Shown piece after piece: positions 35,373 through 45,360 of a stretch of DNA of 64,000 bases. Within the stretch, counting starts at the first letter, position 1, and each line of letters starts with the position of its first letter. The stretch comes from JACNKV01 sp964388155. Its GTDB lineage: Bacteria > Fidelibacterota > Marinisomatia > Marinisomatales > JACNKV01. Where the stretch lies: the NCBI GenBank assembly GCA_964388155.1, contig CAYLYH010000005.1:23867-87866 (forward strand). Direction: 5' to 3'. Under the pieces are notes generated by a model. That model was not told where the DNA came from, ran no database searches, and was given only the letters and a program-made list of their open reading frames with translations. A program made the position numbers and the translations under genes.

Positions 35373-36509
35373 TCATAGTACCCCAACAAACTGTCTATAA
35401 TTATCTTTTGATATTACCATAAAATCAGCAGCCGGATATGCATTTTTCCATCCACCCGGAACTTTTATTTTTCTATTCGACCATTTAAATTCAAAAGCAG
35501 ACAATTGCCCATTCCTGTCTTCAACCCAATCAATTTCCTGGCCGTCATACGTTCTCCAGAAATAATTATTGACAACCCATTCTTGAGAATGCTGATATTT
35601 CAGACGTTCTGATATAATATAATTCTCCCATAACCTACCAACATCGTTACGCATTTCTATTAATGAAAAATTAGCGATAATCGCATTTCGAACTCCATTA
35701 TCGTAGAAGTACCATTTATTGCTTTTGGTAACTTCTTTTCTCAAATTTCTGTTAAAACCAAAAAGTGGAACCAATACAAATATCTTAGTCAATATATCTA
35801 AGTACCGTTCAACGGTGTTCTTTGACATTTGGCATTTCCGTCCTAATTCTTCGAGTGAAACTTCCGAACCTACTTGAAAAGCAATCAGTTTTAACAAATT
35901 AAATAGTTTATTCGAATTGCGTATTTTGTCCAAAGCAAGAATATCTTTCAATAAATATGAATTTACAAGTTCACGTAAATAAGTACTTTTTTCTGTGTGT
36001 GTATTCATTGTCAATAATTCCGGTAGATTGCCAAATACTAAACGTTGGCGCATCTTGTCCATTTTCACAGATGCGTCTTCCATCGGATTAATTTCAACTT
36101 CAGATATGGGGAATAATTGCAAGGTTATCTTCCTGCCGGTAAGCGGTTCACCTGTTTGTCCGGTTATATCAAAAGCCGAAGAGCCGGTGATAATAATGTG
36201 TAAATGCAAAAATGAATCTATCATCAGTTTCAGTATTTTCCCTATTTCAGGAATATAATGTGCCTCATCAATCGCCAACAAGGTAGCGTTGCCTAATAAC
36301 TGACGATAATTTTCTACAGACCGGCGTGCCAGGAGTTCATGCACGGAATAATCTTCGCCATTCCAAAGGATAAAATCCCTCTCCCATTCTTTTACCACTT
36401 CCTGTAAAAGCACAGTTTTACCTACACGGCGTGCACCTATGAGTATAATTACCTTACCCGGTTGTAATTTCTTCTGAAGGTTCTTTTTGATTGTTCTATC
36501 TATATACAT
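35373..36509 (-). CDS. AAA ATPase with DUF4143 domain
   Basis: ATP-binding protein of the widespread AAA/DUF4143 group, of unsettled function. The protein of about 378 residues has Walker A LIGARRVGKTVLLQEV near residue 25, Walker B ATLLAIDEAHYIPE near 80, TGSSAFDIT sensor-like motif near 110, a winged-helix-like middle (VSLEELGRKCQMSKNTVERY) and a C-terminal nuclease-like DUF4143 region with WENYIISERLKYQ and WRTYDGQEIDWVED. I chose ATG at 36509 (MYIDRTIKK); a longer frame begins at 36536. It splits wecB from the rest of the polysaccharide genes, is flanked by repeat-rich DNA on both sides and is probably an accessory insertion. Confidence 0.9.
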   Translation of the reverse strand: MYIDRTIKKNLQKKLQPGKVIILIGARRVGKTVLLQEVVKEWERDFILWNGEDYSVHELLARRSVENYRQLLGNATLLAIDEAHYIPEIGKILKLMIDSFLHLHIIITGSSAFDITGQTGEPLTGRKITLQLFPISEVEINPMEDASVKMDKMRQRLVFGNLPELLTMNTHTEKSTYLRELVNSYLLKDILALDKIRNSNKLFNLLKLIAFQVGSEVSLEELGRKCQMSKNTVERYLDILTKIFVLVPLFGFNRNLRKEVTKSNKWYFYDNGVRNAIIANFSLIEMRNDVGRLWENYIISERLKYQHSQEWVVNNYFWRTYDGQEIDWVEDRNGQLSAFEFKWSNRKIKVPGGWKNAYPAADFMVISKDNYRQFVGVL

Positions 36510-36633
36510 ATTAATACCGTCATATCGCTGACGCAATTTACATTAAAACCGAACATAACAAATACTTAATTATTCAAATAATAAGGCAAACGAACCGTCT
36601 TGCAACATGAAGCTTCGACGTTAGTGAGGGTTT

Positions 36634-37845
36634 TTATAAAACACCCTCTACTTGTTTGAAAGCAGCAATAATTAATTTTTCTTTCATGAATATTTTTCTT
36701 ATATAATCCGCTCCATTTAAACTATGTATATTTCTTAACTGTTTATCATTGAAATATGTTAAAATCCCATCTGCTAACGCTTGTTCATTCTCAGGTTCAA
36801 TACACATACCAGAATTTGATTCTTTGATTAATTCTTCTACTTCTCCTTTTACACCCACAATCGTTGGTTTTCCACAAGCCATGTATTCAAGTAATTTGGA
36901 TGGAATTGCACTCAAAAACAGAGGATTGTTTTTTAACGGCACTAAACAAACTGAAGCTGATTTAATAAATGAAATTAGCTTTGTCCTAGATATAGGATCA
37001 ATAAAGTCAATATTTGATAAACCATTTTCGGTCTTTATATTTTCTAATAAAGTCCGTTCTACTCCATCCCCTATAATCTGAAATTTAATAGGATAATGCT
37101 TTAAAAGTTTTGCGGCTTTAATGACCGTTTCCAACCCTTGGGCTAATCCAATATTACCACTATATAAAACAGTAAACAGTTTATTATCGTCAACATTTAT
37201 GTTATCGACTTCGTCTAAAAAGTTTTGACTCACGCCGTTCATTAGATTTGCAGTCATTTTATTTTTTGTCCATGGGAACCGTTTTAACAAATAATCCGAA
37301 AAACCGGGGACAGCCAATAAATAACCTTTTGAATGGATGTAGATTATTTTTTCTAACCAATTAGCAATAGATAAAAATATGGTGGAATTTATTTCTCCCA
37401 GTGCTTTTGCTGATTCAGGCCAAAGATCACGAATATCAAACATCATAGGGACTCGTTTTATTTTACTAATAATCATCCCCGAAACACCGACGAATAACGG
37501 TGGTGATGACGCAATGATTAAATCAATTTTTCCTAACTTTAGTCCACTATAAATGGACGAAAACATAAATGACAAATAGAATCCCAATCGTTGAATCGTA
37601 GTCTGACGTGAGTTTGCCCATACGGCTGTTCGAATAATAGTGAAATTTCTCGTTGGATCTTTCTCGCTTATAAAGTTTTTATTTGAATATTTTTTTGGAA
37701 TAATCCCAGAAGGGTAATTTGGAATTTCCGAAAGAACAGTAACCGAATGACCTCGTTTTGATAATATCAGCGCATAATCATTCCAACGCATGGCAGCTGC
37801 ACCCATTTCCGGCGGATGATACTGAGAGATTATTAAGATTTTCAT
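36634..37845 (-). CDS. Glycosyltransferase family 4, WbuB-like
   Basis: Retaining GT-B glycosyltransferase adding one sugar of the repeat unit on the cytoplasmic face. The 403-residue protein begins MKILIISQYHPPEMGAAAMR, with SVTVLSEIPNYPSGIIPKKY, the pattern seen in WbuB-like amino-sugar transferases. It has the C-terminal donor domain with LYSGNIGLAQGLETVIKAA and PSKLLEYMACGKPTIV, which includes the E-x7-E type region. Acceptor and donor are not predictable. It is the last gene of the tight operon from ugd, 9 bases after the preceding transferase. The gene looks AT-rich. Confidence 0.88.
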   Translation of the reverse strand: MKILIISQYHPPEMGAAAMRWNDYALILSKRGHSVTVLSEIPNYPSGIIPKKYSNKNFISEKDPTRNFTIIRTAVWANSRQTTIQRLGFYLSFMFSSIYSGLKLGKIDLIIASSPPLFVGVSGMIISKIKRVPMMFDIRDLWPESAKALGEINSTIFLSIANWLEKIIYIHSKGYLLAVPGFSDYLLKRFPWTKNKMTANLMNGVSQNFLDEVDNINVDDNKLFTVLYSGNIGLAQGLETVIKAAKLLKHYPIKFQIIGDGVERTLLENIKTENGLSNIDFIDPISRTKLISFIKSASVCLVPLKNNPLFLSAIPSKLLEYMACGKPTIVGVKGEVEELIKESNSGMCIEPENEQALADGILTYFNDKQLRNIHSLNGADYIRKIFMKEKLIIAAFKQVEGVL

Positions 37846-37854
37846 AATAATTAT

Positions 37855-38979
37855 CTATGGCTCTATTAGTTCACAATACAGCACGAACAACTTCTCTTCC
37901 TCTGAAGCCCAAGAATAATTTTGCAAAACCAATTTCTTACCCGCTTTACCAATTTTGTGCAACAAATTCTGGTCACTAAGTAATTTAACAATCCGATTTG
38001 TCCATTGATTTAAATCATTATAAGCAATAAAATAGCCAACTTGGCAACCCCGGAAATACTCTTTCCAGTAATAAAAATCTGAAGCAATAAATGGGATACT
38101 AAACTGCATATATTCAAATAATTTGGTTGGAATGGACTTCATGTAATTCCCGATTGGGTGCAGAAGCGCTAAGCCGATTTTTGACTGCTCAACCTCTTTC
38201 ATAGCGGATATGTAATCTAACCTTCCCGCAATGAACACATTCTCCTCCAATTGATACTCACGAACAATTGCTAATAGTTCCTTATACAATATACTTGATA
38301 TTGGTCCAATAATCTTCATCGTAAAATCCGGGAAAGTTCTACTAACTTGTTTGGTAATTTCTAATAGCTCTCTTGCGCCCCGCTCCTCTAAAACACCACC
38401 AACATAAATTGCATCGGTCATTTTTTTAGTGTTATTTTTCGCTTTATGAACAAGAGGATAATTTAAAATGGTAACTGAATTGTTAGGAATAATTTCTTTA
38501 TAAGATTCTTCAGCCAAAATAATTTTATCAAATAAAATGACGGATAACTTTTCGACGGCTTTATAAAATAATCGTATAGGGATTTTGAATAAAACAGGAA
38601 TCCATTTCCGGTCATTGATGAGAAGGCTCAGGTTCTCGTGCATGTCAAATATGACTTTTTTCCGACGAAACACCTTTAATATAAGCCCATGAATAAGTAA
38701 CTCTGGATCATGGAAATGAAACACATCTGCTTTGGACTTTAAAATTCGTTTGAATAAAATCAGAATTATTTTAATACGATCTGATTTCTTTTTCCACATT
38801 GGCAAACCGTTAACGAAAATATTATGAATGGTTTTTTTGCCGAAGGGTGCCGGAGCATGGTATTCAACTTCATATTTTTGTGCTAAACTCCTTGCCTGTT
38901 TGTGATATATCCGAATGTCATCCCATTGATGACTGGAAGTGAAGATCATTATGCGAGGGGGTGTCTTTGTTGCAATCAC
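37855..38979 (-). CDS. Glycosyltransferase family 4-type
   Basis: Second GT-B glycosyltransferase of the locus. The 374-residue protein starts from GTG (overlapping the flippase stop as GTGA) and shows RIMIFTSSHQWDDIRIYHKQ, FHFHDPELLIHGLILK, FDMHENLSLLI, and the donor-domain stretch PTKLFEYMQFSIPFIASDFY. No metal-binding DxD motif is needed in this fold. Specificity is unknown. It lies directly after wzx and before the WbuB-like gene. Confidence 0.86.
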   Translation of the reverse strand: MIATKTPPRIMIFTSSHQWDDIRIYHKQARSLAQKYEVEYHAPAPFGKKTIHNIFVNGLPMWKKKSDRIKIILILFKRILKSKADVFHFHDPELLIHGLILKVFRRKKVIFDMHENLSLLINDRKWIPVLFKIPIRLFYKAVEKLSVILFDKIILAEESYKEIIPNNSVTILNYPLVHKAKNNTKKMTDAIYVGGVLEERGARELLEITKQVSRTFPDFTMKIIGPISSILYKELLAIVREYQLEENVFIAGRLDYISAMKEVEQSKIGLALLHPIGNYMKSIPTKLFEYMQFSIPFIASDFYYWKEYFRGCQVGYFIAYNDLNQWTNRIVKLLSDQNLLHKIGKAGKKLVLQNYSWASEEEKLFVLYCELIEP

Positions 38980-40412
38980 AGTTTTTTGGAAAGCTGAACC
39001 AATCGTTTGAGATTATCGCGACTTTTCATAAAAGCCAACCCACTTAAAAGAATAAAAATTCCGAGTTTTGTTGCAAACTTTGTAAATTCCGACATCTGGA
39101 AGTTATCAACGATCGCATTCATAACTATCAGGCTAACAAATGTGCTGATAGTTAATACAAGATACCGGTTTTCAAGAAATGAAAGTTTGATTAACCGTTT
39201 GATGACCATAATGTTTCCTAGAGCAGCTACTACATATCCTATCAAAAAACTATATACGCCTGCACTCAACTCGTGGCAACCTAATTCTATAAGTAGGAAA
39301 AAAGAAATTACAAGCATAAGAGCTGCCGTGAAATAAATTATTGAATTATATCCTTTAAGAGACAATCCGTCGATAGGACTTCTCATAATTTCTACAATGA
39401 GGTAAAACGGAATCGCCAATAATATAACCGATGCCATCCAACTTGCGGATTCTGTAGTTGAGCCTAGCCACCATTCCAATAATATCCCCCCAGTGGAGCT
39501 AAAAAATAATGCAACTAAGCTCCCAAAAAGGATAATAATTTTCAGCAAGCCTTCGAGTCCATATGCGATCTGAGCTTTATTATTTTCTTTTACTGCTTTT
39601 GCGATTCTTGGTAAAAGGACGATGCCTAATGGCCCGACAGCAAATAATAAGAGCCTTACAATACTAATCAGAGAATTAAAAAAAGCTAAATCTGTATACG
39701 GGTTATAAAAAGAAATAAGCAACGGAGCACCTGCAAGCAATACAAACTGAGAAATAAAGCTTACAATTCGCACCATTCCAAAACGCAGTAATAAGCGCAT
39801 AGACTCCAACGTCATCTTGCGGAATTTTGTTATTAATCCATGGAAAATAATTGCAGTCATATTTAGTATAATTAAACTCAAACCGATTATAGACAGACTC
39901 TTTCCTAATTCTCCGATAAATATAAATATAATAATAGGGATAACTGCAGTCCCTGTAATTTGAATGAGATTCGCTACAACCATTTTCATATGGCCTCGAT
40001 ACATACCGTATGTCAAATATTGTAATGATACTCCTGATAAAAAAAGGCCATAGGCTAAAGCATTCTCCACTTTAAAACCAGCGATATTACCCATGCTAAT
40101 CAAATATGTTATCAACAAAATCAAAGGGATTGTAATTACACTATATATCCCAAAAGCACTCCATTCAATATACTTCTCTTTATAGCGGCCAATTAGACTT
40201 GGTAAGCCAACATTCATTCCAACTAATACAATTCCCATAATGGCAAAAGTAGTCCGTCGGACCAAAAGAAATTCCCCCAAAACTTCTAGCCCATACTTCC
40301 TGGCAATATATCCATTGAGAAAAAACACACCCAACAGTACAGCGACACCATTAATAGCTGTCATTAAATAATCTGCTCTTAAAGAGTATTGCTTATGAAA
40401 TAATTTGAGCAT
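38976..40412 (-). CDS. wzx: Wzx-type polysaccharide flippase
   Basis: Predicted to flip lipid-linked repeat units across the inner membrane. The 478-residue protein has about 12-14 membrane helices spread evenly and the MVF-superfamily pattern, with FLNGYIARKYGLEVLGEFLL near residue 30 and VRIVSFISQFVLLAGAPLLI near 215. The N-terminus overlaps wzy by 20 bases and the stop overlaps the next transferase. Assignment rests on topology and gene context, since sequence conservation in this group is low. Confidence 0.82.
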   Translation of the reverse strand: MLKLFHKQYSLRADYLMTAINGVAVLLGVFFLNGYIARKYGLEVLGEFLLVRRTTFAIMGIVLVGMNVGLPSLIGRYKEKYIEWSAFGIYSVITIPLILLITYLISMGNIAGFKVENALAYGLFLSGVSLQYLTYGMYRGHMKMVVANLIQITGTAVIPIIIFIFIGELGKSLSIIGLSLIILNMTAIIFHGLITKFRKMTLESMRLLLRFGMVRIVSFISQFVLLAGAPLLISFYNPYTDLAFFNSLISIVRLLLFAVGPLGIVLLPRIAKAVKENNKAQIAYGLEGLLKIIILFGSLVALFFSSTGGILLEWWLGSTTESASWMASVILLAIPFYLIVEIMRSPIDGLSLKGYNSIIYFTAALMLVISFFLLIELGCHELSAGVYSFLIGYVVAALGNIMVIKRLIKLSFLENRYLVLTISTFVSLIVMNAIVDNFQMSEFTKFATKLGIFILLSGLAFMKSRDNLKRLVQLSKKL

Positions 40413-41757
40413 CTTGATGTATATAAGAAGTTACTGAAACTGAAGCAAGAGTTAGGCTAATCAATGTCCATAATATTCGATTATCATTTATGTCCCCGGA
40501 TATTAATGCGGCAAAAAACATGATGAGAGTCGCCATTATCCATATCCTTGATTCTTTTGACCATGATTGTTTCTTCCAAACAAAGAACCATGATTTCAAA
40601 AGAAAACCGGAAAACAATAAAAAGCCCACAACCCCAAATTCTACAATAATTTCTATAATAAAATTATGCGGGTACCAACGAAAATCTCTCCATATAAACA
40701 ATGAGCTAAATCCGCCGCTTCCCAAACCAAATAGAAAATTCTTTACACTTGATATCCACGCATTTAATGACAGTGACCAAAAATCTAATCTCGACGCGAT
40801 TGTGCTGTATCGTTTAACTCCGGTTTGAGTAATAACATAATCTCCACTTGAAATATTCAAAAATCGATAAGTTAGATTTTCCGGCAGTAATAAGAGTAAA
40901 ATAATTATTATGCCTACTCCAATTCCTGTATACATCAATAATTTTTTTCGATGACTCGGTTCAAATAATAATAAATACAGGAACCCTCCAACAAAGAAAC
41001 TTAACAGGGGTCCTCTTGAACCGGTTGTGATTGTTCCCAAAATCATCAGCAACACAATAAATCCATATTTCCAATTGATATGGTTTTTTATATGAAACAT
41101 ATAGACCAACGCAATCCCGGCTCCAATACTCATCACGCGCGCTGGACCAATCGGGTTAATCCCTGTGAAAGTAATTCGAACCAAGTACCCTAATAATCCG
41201 CCACTGACAACAACATAAATTAGTTTTCCGATAAACAAAACAGCAACAATACTAATTAATTTAATAAATGCTCTTGATATAAATAAGGAGTCTTTTTGAG
41301 TTTTTAATAATACGAATGGCGCTAGAACCATTGTCAATGTTATAAGACTAAAGCGTCCTGCCTTAAGCCAGCCGTAATTAGGAGAAGGGGTATAAAAAGC
41401 AGAAAGCAAAACAAATAATACGAATAGTATAAACAACAAAACGATAGGATACAGTTTTTTACTAAAGGCAAATGTGCCCTCTAACAAATGCTTGGCAAGA
41501 CCTGCCCATGTAAGCAACACCAAGAGCATGGTTAAGTCAACCGCGCCGGCTACCGGTACCATTTCTAAAATATAGCCTTTCACTACTCCGGTAAACATCA
41601 AAAGTAGTACACTTACTTCAGGATGAATTAACATCCACCACAAGAGCACAAGACCTATCGGAATAAATACCATTAATATTGGGTGCACTTTTATTCCAAG
41701 GGTAAAAGTAATCAACTCAAACCCAATTAGGAGAATAAGCGAGGCAAGATTGCTCAT
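40393..41757 (-). CDS. Wzy/O-antigen ligase-type membrane protein
   Basis: A 454-residue protein with about 12 membrane helices and the O-antigen ligase (Wzy_C) region: TTGSRGPLLSFFVGGFLYLL near residue 245 and the large periplasmic loop ending in RWYPHNFIIEIIVEFGVVGF near 365. It polymerises lipid-linked repeat units or ligates them to lipid A core; in this context polymerase is more likely, but the two cannot be separated by sequence alone. It directly follows the chain-length gene with no gap. Confidence 0.82.
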   Translation of the reverse strand: MSNLASLILLIGFELITFTLGIKVHPILMVFIPIGLVLLWWMLIHPEVSVLLLMFTGVVKGYILEMVPVAGAVDLTMLLVLLTWAGLAKHLLEGTFAFSKKLYPIVLLFILFVLFVLLSAFYTPSPNYGWLKAGRFSLITLTMVLAPFVLLKTQKDSLFISRAFIKLISIVAVLFIGKLIYVVVSGGLLGYLVRITFTGINPIGPARVMSIGAGIALVYMFHIKNHINWKYGFIVLLMILGTITTGSRGPLLSFFVGGFLYLLLFEPSHRKKLLMYTGIGVGIIIILLLLLPENLTYRFLNISSGDYVITQTGVKRYSTIASRLDFWSLSLNAWISSVKNFLFGLGSGGFSSLFIWRDFRWYPHNFIIEIIVEFGVVGFLLFSGFLLKSWFFVWKKQSWSKESRIWIMATLIMFFAALISGDINDNRILWTLISLTLASVSVTSYIHQDAQIIS

Positions 41758-43071
41758 TTACAATTGTTTCAGATGATTGCGCAAACCAAGAGTTCTGGCA
41801 TCTATATAGATGAATATAAATGACAGCAAAAAGGCCATCATCGTCGAGGCGATTACAATATAAGCCCTCTTTGGTTTTGCTTTGTTTAATGCAATCTGAG
41901 GGTAATCAATTATTTGAATAGACGGAATATTCTTTGTTTCTTCCATTCTTGCTTGTTCATACTGCGGCAAAATAATCTCTAATATTTTATTCTGAATTTC
42001 AACTTCACGAAACAATCTTGCGTAGTTTAAACTGCTTTCAGGAAGTTCATTAAACGGCAATAACACATTGTTACCATTTCCATTTTTGGTGATGGAAGAT
42101 AATTGACGATCTACTTCTATAAGCAATAATTCCAATTGCTTCACTTGGGGGTCATTTTTTGTCTTTAAGCTCTTGGCAACTTTAAATTGTATTTCAGTAT
42201 CAACTTTTTGTGCATATACTTGCGCAAATGTTTCTATAGAAGCACCGACTTGTGAAGGGATGTCGATTAAACCAGATTTCTGTTGATAACTTTTAAATTT
42301 TTCCTCTGCATCTGCCAATTCTCTTCGATTTTGCTGGAGTCTCTCTTCTAAGAATTGCCGGGTAAACTGGCCTTTTTCTGATCGTATTTTTCGATTCATT
42401 TTATCCAGTTCATCAAGCAATGCCTTAGTCATATCTCTAGCGATAACCGGATCCTTATCCATAACCTTTACAGAAAGGGTACCTTCGTCGCCAACACTAA
42501 GCTCTACATTCCCGGCCAATTCTTCCATCGCAAACTCAATATCCCTAGACTCATATCTTTTTACGAGGTCAAACTTATTCACGATCACTTCTCTCACGGA
42601 TCGACTTTCGAGGATGGCAATATAACTGCTTATGTCTTCATTGAGTGGTGCAAGTCCAAAATCACCAACAGGTAAGCCTGAAAGCATTGAAAGAATATTT
42701 GCCTGTCCACCGCCTGAGGATATAATAATTGCTTTTGACGCATACCATTTAGGAAGTAACAAACTTACTATGATAGATAATACAGCAAACCCAAAAGTAT
42801 TCCAAAATATCAACTTTCGCTTTTTCCAAAATAGCTCAATGTTTTTCAGCATTTCTCCCTCGGGTTTTCCCGTAGGGGCCAATGTAGTATCTTCAACTAA
42901 ATCATTTCCTATCACCCCATATTTCTTCAGATCGGCAATTCGATTTCTGAGCGTTTTTTCTGTGATACCATGTTTCTCGGCAATTTCAGCTCTTTTTGCA
43001 GGATCGTGAATAATTTCAGGGTGATGTTGGACAATTTCAAAAATTTTCTGCTCGTGTGGTGTTAGTTTCAT
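41758..43071 (-). CDS. Wzz-type chain-length determinant fused to an N-terminal winged helix-turn-helix
   Basis: A 437-residue inner-membrane protein. Residues about 5-56 look like a winged helix-turn-helix DNA-binding domain (EQKIFEIVQHHPEI, then AEIAEKHGITEKTLRNRIAD and LKKYGVIG). A linker leads to a first membrane helix at about 86-106, the periplasmic Wzz domain (PKWYASKAIIISSGG, a long coiled coil at about 230-300 with QFTRQFLEERLQQNRRELAD), the proline motif PQIALNKAKPKRAY and a second membrane helix near 402-422. Wzz regulates polymer length with Wzy and Wza. The HTH would face the cytoplasm, so the protein could bind DNA from the membrane. No tyrosine-kinase domain is attached. It lies between wza and wzy. 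Confidence 0.85.
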   Translation of the reverse strand: MKLTPHEQKIFEIVQHHPEIIHDPAKRAEIAEKHGITEKTLRNRIADLKKYGVIGNDLVEDTTLAPTGKPEGEMLKNIELFWKKRKLIFWNTFGFAVLSIIVSLLLPKWYASKAIIISSGGGQANILSMLSGLPVGDFGLAPLNEDISSYIAILESRSVREVIVNKFDLVKRYESRDIEFAMEELAGNVELSVGDEGTLSVKVMDKDPVIARDMTKALLDELDKMNRKIRSEKGQFTRQFLEERLQQNRRELADAEEKFKSYQQKSGLIDIPSQVGASIETFAQVYAQKVDTEIQFKVAKSLKTKNDPQVKQLELLLIEVDRQLSSITKNGNGNNVLLPFNELPESSLNYARLFREVEIQNKILEIILPQYEQARMEETKNIPSIQIIDYPQIALNKAKPKRAYIVIASTMMAFLLSFIFIYIDARTLGLRNHLKQL

Positions 43072-44276
43072 TAATTACCTCCGGTAGCCAAATATGTTAG
43101 ATAAATAGTCGTCAACGATACAACAATCTGTAATGCCGATATTTCTCCGATAATTGCATCCTTCATCGTCCGTGGAACGACAATCACATCTCCCCTCCTA
43201 ATCAGAATGTTCTGCCCACGCTCTTCAGTCCCGTCTCTATGCTTAACAACACATCGATTTGGATTTCCGTTTGGTGTATTCCCTCCTGCCATGCTGATAT
43301 AATCAGCGGCAACATAACCCGGGAAGAATGCAAATCCACCCGGAGCTAACACAAACCCGTTGACCATCACCCCTTTTTTCCATAAAATATCAATCGTGTC
43401 TCCGGCATGTAATTCTGTAGAGAAAAAATCTTGTGGTTTTATATCAACAAAAAATTTATCACCATTGACTTTTCTTGTTATAACCACACTTTCAAGATCA
43501 GCATTTTTATTAAACTTCACTCGGCGCTGTAGAAAGGCACCCAGAGATTCATTCGGTTCAATGATATCATAGCCACTACCCGCGACGGCACCTCTCAATA
43601 CAATACCTTCGTGTACTATATCCCCAAAAGAAACAATTATTCTGTCTCCTTCAAGAAATGTAGGATTATTATCCAGACTACCGTCACGAAGATAATCTAG
43701 GTAATTAACAATAAAGTGATCATCGTTTGCTCTAACAATTTTAATGCTAAATTCACGTGCTTGTTGATGAAACCCGCCGCTTCTCTTGACAATATCACTC
43801 AACCTTTCCATTGGATTAACTGTAACAAACCCCAGTTTATTTACAGCTCCGGAAATATGAATTTTGAACATCCGAACATTCACCAACACCAGGTTGACTT
43901 TCGCCCCGGGAAATGCGTGGGAGTGTATATAATCCTGTACGGCACTTATTGTATGTGTTAACGTTAATCCTGCCACGTGAACAACGCCAACAGATGGAAT
44001 AAATAGATCTCCCGTGGGTGTAACTTTCAGCGGATAGGTAATATTTTCACTTGTTAAGATATTTAAGCCCAATTCATCGCCGGGACCAAGTATGTATTCA
44101 TTCGGGTCAATTTTTCGCTCAAGGGCAAAAGACTCCTCAAAAGATTCCAATACTCTTATCTCATCCGATTGCACATTTGTCTGTCCCTGATCAAAATGTC
44201 CATAGGATTGTGCCGAAAGCTGAGTTGCCAACAGCATAACAAAAAAAGTAACTGTGATTGTATTTAGTTTATTCAT
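43071..44276 (-). CDS. Wza-like polysaccharide export protein with SLBB domains
   Basis: Outer membrane or periplasmic export channel component. The 401-residue protein has a signal peptide (MNKLNTITVTFFVMLLATQL, then SAQ), a polysaccharide export domain beginning YILGPGDELGLNIL near residue 60, and SLBB-type repeats (VHISGAVNKLGFVTVNPMER; VLRGAVAGSGYDIIEPNESL; VNGFVLAPGGFAFFPG). It ends with a hydrophobic helix (IGEISALQIVVSLTTIYLTY). There is no lipobox cysteine, unlike E. coli Wza. It shares one base with the downstream chain-length gene. Confidence 0.9.
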   Translation of the reverse strand: MNKLNTITVTFFVMLLATQLSAQSYGHFDQGQTNVQSDEIRVLESFEESFALERKIDPNEYILGPGDELGLNILTSENITYPLKVTPTGDLFIPSVGVVHVAGLTLTHTISAVQDYIHSHAFPGAKVNLVLVNVRMFKIHISGAVNKLGFVTVNPMERLSDIVKRSGGFHQQAREFSIKIVRANDDHFIVNYLDYLRDGSLDNNPTFLEGDRIIVSFGDIVHEGIVLRGAVAGSGYDIIEPNESLGAFLQRRVKFNKNADLESVVITRKVNGDKFFVDIKPQDFFSTELHAGDTIDILWKKGVMVNGFVLAPGGFAFFPGYVAADYISMAGGNTPNGNPNRCVVKHRDGTEERGQNILIRRGDVIVVPRTMKDAIIGEISALQIVVSLTTIYLTYLATGGN

Positions 44277-44295
44277 ATGATGTTTGTTTTGTTAA

Positions 44296-45360
44296 TTATG
44301 AAGTAATTCCCAACCGTTCTTGTTGATAGGTGTCATTTTGGATGGCTTTCCACCACCGTTCATTTTTCAAATACCAATTTATGGTTTTTCTTATTCCGGT
44401 TTCAAAGGATTCTTTCGGTTCCCAATTCAATTCGTTCTTCAGTTTCGACGCATCAATTGCATAGCGAAAATCATGCCCGGGCCTATCGGTAACATAAGTA
44501 ATCAAATCACGATACGATCCGCCTGATCCCTTCGGTTTTATTTCATTAAGAATATCGCAAATCGTTTTCACAATCCTGATATTCTGAATCTCATTGTTCC
44601 CTCCGACATTGTATGTTTCACCAATATTCCCGTTGTTTACAATTGCGTGTATCGCATCGCAGTGATCTTCCACATAGAGCCAGTCGCGTACATTTTCACC
44701 TGTTCCGTACACCGGCAAAGGTTGTTCGTCAAGGCAGTTTAATATCATTAGTGGAATAAGTTTCTCAGGGAATTGATACGACCCGTAATTATTTGAACAG
44801 TTTGATATTAACACAGGGAGACCAAATGTCCGATGCCAAGCTCTGACCAAATGATCTGATGAAGCCTTCGATGCTGAGTACGGAGAACTGGGATCATACG
44901 GGGTTGATTCTGTAAAAAACCCATCGTCTCCCAAACTGCCGTAAACTTCATCTGTGGATACATGATGAAATCGAAAGCTGTTTTTCTCTACATCTGAAAG
45001 TGTATGGAAATGTTTTAATGATTCGGACAATAGAACGTACGTACCGATAATGTTGGTTTGGATAAATTCTCCCGGGCCATCAATCGAACGATCTACATGA
45101 CTTTCGGCAGCAAAATGAATGAGATTATGAGGGCGGTGTTCGGTAAGGATATTACGCACAAGCTCAAAATCACCGATGTCTCCATGAACAAATTGGTAAC
45201 GGTCATCTGAATCATATTTTGACAGATTTTGCGGATTTCCGGCATAGGTCAGTTTATCCAAATTGATGACCTTATCTGCCAATTCATTCTTGAGTAAATA
45301 ATGAATGAAGTTTGCTCCAATAAACCCACTTCCGCCGGTTACTAAATATGCTTTTTTCAT
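44296..45360 (-). CDS. rfbB: dTDP-glucose 4,6-dehydratase
   Basis: Second step of dTDP-deoxysugar synthesis, making dTDP-4-keto-6-deoxyglucose. The 354-residue SDR protein has TGGSGFIGANFIHYLL for NAD binding, the DE pair region HVSTDEVYGSLGDDGFFTES, the catalytic YSASKASSDHLVRAWHRTFG, and NCSNNYGSYQFPEKLIPLMI. It is adjacent to rfbC (shared base). RfbA and RfbD are not in the window, so the full dTDP-rhamnose path is not shown here. Confidence 0.96.
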   Translation of the reverse strand: MKKAYLVTGGSGFIGANFIHYLLKNELADKVINLDKLTYAGNPQNLSKYDSDDRYQFVHGDIGDFELVRNILTEHRPHNLIHFAAESHVDRSIDGPGEFIQTNIIGTYVLLSESLKHFHTLSDVEKNSFRFHHVSTDEVYGSLGDDGFFTESTPYDPSSPYSASKASSDHLVRAWHRTFGLPVLISNCSNNYGSYQFPEKLIPLMILNCLDEQPLPVYGTGENVRDWLYVEDHCDAIHAIVNNGNIGETYNVGGNNEIQNIRIVKTICDILNEIKPKGSGGSYRDLITYVTDRPGHDFRYAIDASKLKNELNWEPKESFETGIRKTINWYLKNERWWKAIQNDTYQQERLGITS

